A model generated the notes under the pieces. It saw nothing but the letters and a program-made list of their open reading frames with translations. It had not been told where the DNA came from and did not search any database. A DNA stretch of 64,000 nucleotides from Stenotrophomonas maltophilia (GTDB taxonomy: Bacteria > Pseudomonadota > Gammaproteobacteria > Xanthomonadales > Xanthomonadaceae), in contig NZ_CP090423.1 in the NCBI RefSeq assembly GCF_023518235.1, positions 1,922,001 to 1,986,000 on the forward strand, read 5' to 3'. Below, piece by piece: positions 62,817-64,000 of this stretch; position 1 is the stretch's first letter, and the number at the start of each line of letters is the position of its first letter. The position numbers were made by a program, and so were the translations under genes.

Positions 62817-63719
62817 ATGCCGCACCGCCGTTGCCTTGCCCTGACCGCCCTCGCCCTGGCCTGCCTGCTGCCCTCGTTGGCCAACGCGGCCACGCCCTAC
62901 CGCAGCCCGCAACAGATCCTCGATGCGTCGGCGGCCAGTGACTGGCGTACGCCGGACCCGGCCAACCTGCTGTACATGGACCTGCCGGCCGGGCGGGTGA
63001 TCATCGAGCTGGCACCGCAGTTCGCCCCGCGCCATGTGGCCAACATCCAGACCTTCGCCCACGAGCATTTCTGGGACGGCACCAGCATCTACCGCTCGCA
63101 GGACAATTTCGTGGTGCAGTTCGGCGACGCTGACGCCGATGACGCGGCCAAGGCCAGGCCGTTCGGCAGCGCCGCACGCAAGCTGCCGGCCGAGTTCGAA
63201 CGCGCCAGCACCGTCCTGAAGGTGAGCGTGCTGCCCGATCGTGATGGCTGGGCGGCACAGACCGGGTTCGTCGACGGCTTCCCGGTCGGCCAGGACCCGC
63301 AGGCCGGCAAGGCCTGGCTGGCGCACTGCTACGGCATGCTGGGGGCGGGCCGCAACAACGAGGAAGACAGCAGCATCGGTGCCGAACTGTACGTGGTGAC
63401 CGGGCAGTCACCGCGCCAGCTGGACCGCAACATCACCCTGGTCGGCCGCGTGCTGAAGGGCATGGAGCTGCTCAGTGCGATCCCGCGGGGGCCGGCGCCG
63501 ATGGGCTTCTACGCCGATGCGAAGCTGCGCACGCCGATCGTGTCCATCCGCCGCGCCAGTGACGTGCCGGCGGCCGAGCGCACGCCGATCCAGGTGCTGC
63601 GTACCGATTCGAAGACCTTCGCCGATACGGTGGAGGCGCGGCGCAATCGCGTGGATGATTTCTACAAGCGCCCGGCGGGGCATATCGATCTCTGCAATAT
63701 TCCGGTGCCGGTGAAGTAA
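62817..63719 (+). CDS. Secreted cyclophilin-type peptidyl-prolyl isomerase
   Basis: 300 residues with signal peptide ([13 protein letters not shown]). The cyclophilin domain includes [40 protein letters not shown] and [15 protein letters not shown]. An insertion around 125-165 and a C-terminal extension of about 65 residues ([15 protein letters not shown] onwards) make it longer than PpiA. It likely helps periplasmic protein folding. It is a single gene, divergent from padR. Confidence 0.88.
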   Translation: MPHRRCLALTALALACLLPSLANAATPYRSPQQILDASAASDWRTPDPANLLYMDLPAGRVIIELAPQFAPRHVANIQTFAHEHFWDGTSIYRSQDNFVVQFGDADADDAAKARPFGSAARKLPAEFERASTVLKVSVLPDRDGWAAQTGFVDGFPVGQDPQAGKAWLAHCYGMLGAGRNNEEDSSIGAELYVVTGQSPRQLDRNITLVGRVLKGMELLSAIPRGPAPMGFYADAKLRTPIVSIRRASDVPAAERTPIQVLRTDSKTFADTVEARRNRVDDFYKRPAGHIDLCNIPVPVK

Positions 63720-63778
63720 CGCCGTCGCGGCTTCTGCGCGTGGCGCGTGCTCAAGGCGTTTCATCGTTCATGGGCGTC

Positions 63779-63806
63779 ACTTTTCTTTTCGCGCGAAAAG
63801 AAAAGT
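63779..63806. repeat. Perfect 28-bp palindrome
   Basis: ACTTTTCTTTTCGC followed by its exact complement GCGAAAAGAAAAGT, then AACCAAAAGAAA. It is AT-rich in a GC-rich setting and looks like the edge of a dispersed repeat common in this bacterial group. It could act as a bidirectional terminator for the cyclophilin gene. Confidence 0.7.
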
Positions 63807-64000
63807 AACCAAAAGAAACGCGCCGCCAGGTCGCGAACCGCCGTGCTTCGCACGTCGGTCCCCTGCGCTTCTCGGCGAATCAGGGGACGGTGCCGAACTC
63901 GCTGCGCTCAGACATCGGCACCTCTTCGCCCCTGATTCCCCTGCGATGCTCGGCCCGCTCAAGGCGGATCCAAGATCAAGAGCCACAGCTGCACGACGAT
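63807..64000. other. Non-coding repeat-like region at the window end
   Basis: No convincing gene. It contains several inverted segments (CAGGGGA at 63880-63886 against TCCCCTG at 63937-63943, and GGTGCCGA at 63890-63897 against TCGGCACC at 63914-63921). These suggest a folded repeat continuing the palindrome before it. Confidence 0.4.

Noticed and set aside
63777..63986. 69-codon minus-strand frame at the window end
   Set aside because: It lies across the 28-bp palindrome and repeat segments, with no ribosome-binding site or recognisable product.

Overview
The window is a piece of a high-GC gammaproteobacterial chromosome, almost certainly a Stenotrophomonas of the S. maltophilia complex. 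The evidence is the emrR-emrC-emrA-emrB drug pump cluster, the many GTAG-headed palindromic REPs (the SMAG type of S. maltophilia), the xanthomonad-like proteins, and the housekeeping block dapD-glnD-map / rpsB-tsf-pyrH-frr-uppS-cdsA-dxr-rseP-bamA-lpxD-fabZ-lpxA-lpxB-rnhB-dnaE-accA. Apart from repeats, coding density is very high, and most gene junctions inside operons overlap by ATGA or TGATG.

Layout. 1-5 kb: the 3' end of an RND outer-membrane factor, then rlmB, a GFA-family gene and rnr on the minus strand. 5-7.3 kb: three identical tRNA-Leu(CAG) genes, each with its own promoter and terminator; a TauE/SafE permease and a divergent LysR regulator lie between the second and third. 7.4-13.2 kb: the EmrCAB tripartite efflux pump with its MarR repressor, a perfect palindrome that is the likely operator, and a divergent AraC regulator. 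13.3-20.1 kb: parC, a bacterioferritin without the haem-ligand Met, a penicillin-acylase-family hydrolase and a CPA2 antiporter. 20.2-22.2 kb: asnB, preceded by what reads as a complete asparagine-responsive transcription attenuator. 22.3-30.1 kb: a Sel1-type lipoprotein, then a minus-strand run map-glnD-dapD-(unknown)-yffB-dapE that joins nitrogen sensing to diaminopimelate/lysine synthesis. 30.3-36.1 kb: an archaic (Csu-type) chaperone-usher pilus operon inserted between map and rpsB. It includes a miniature pilin-like protein and a second chaperone. 36.1-58.4 kb: translation factors, a HDOD-GGDEF diguanylate cyclase, isoprenoid, phospholipid, outer-membrane assembly and lipid A genes, dnaE and accA. 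58.6-63.7 kb: hemJ, a methyltransferase, an intracellular PHA depolymerase, a PadR/DUF1700-type pair and a secreted cyclophilin. The window ends in a repeat region with a perfect 28-bp palindrome.

Most notable observations: (i) the asnB leader encodes a 32-residue peptide with seven Asn codons in eleven positions, followed by a perfect terminator hairpin and an exact competing antiterminator segment; (ii) two copies of a roughly 100-bp structured repeat share a conserved core while the arms of the outer and inner stems covary; (iii) a mini-pilin lies in the Csu-type operon; (iv) DapD carries a Lys/Ala-rich N-terminal extension; (v) skp is missing between bamA and lpxD, and the second copy of the structured repeat sits there instead.
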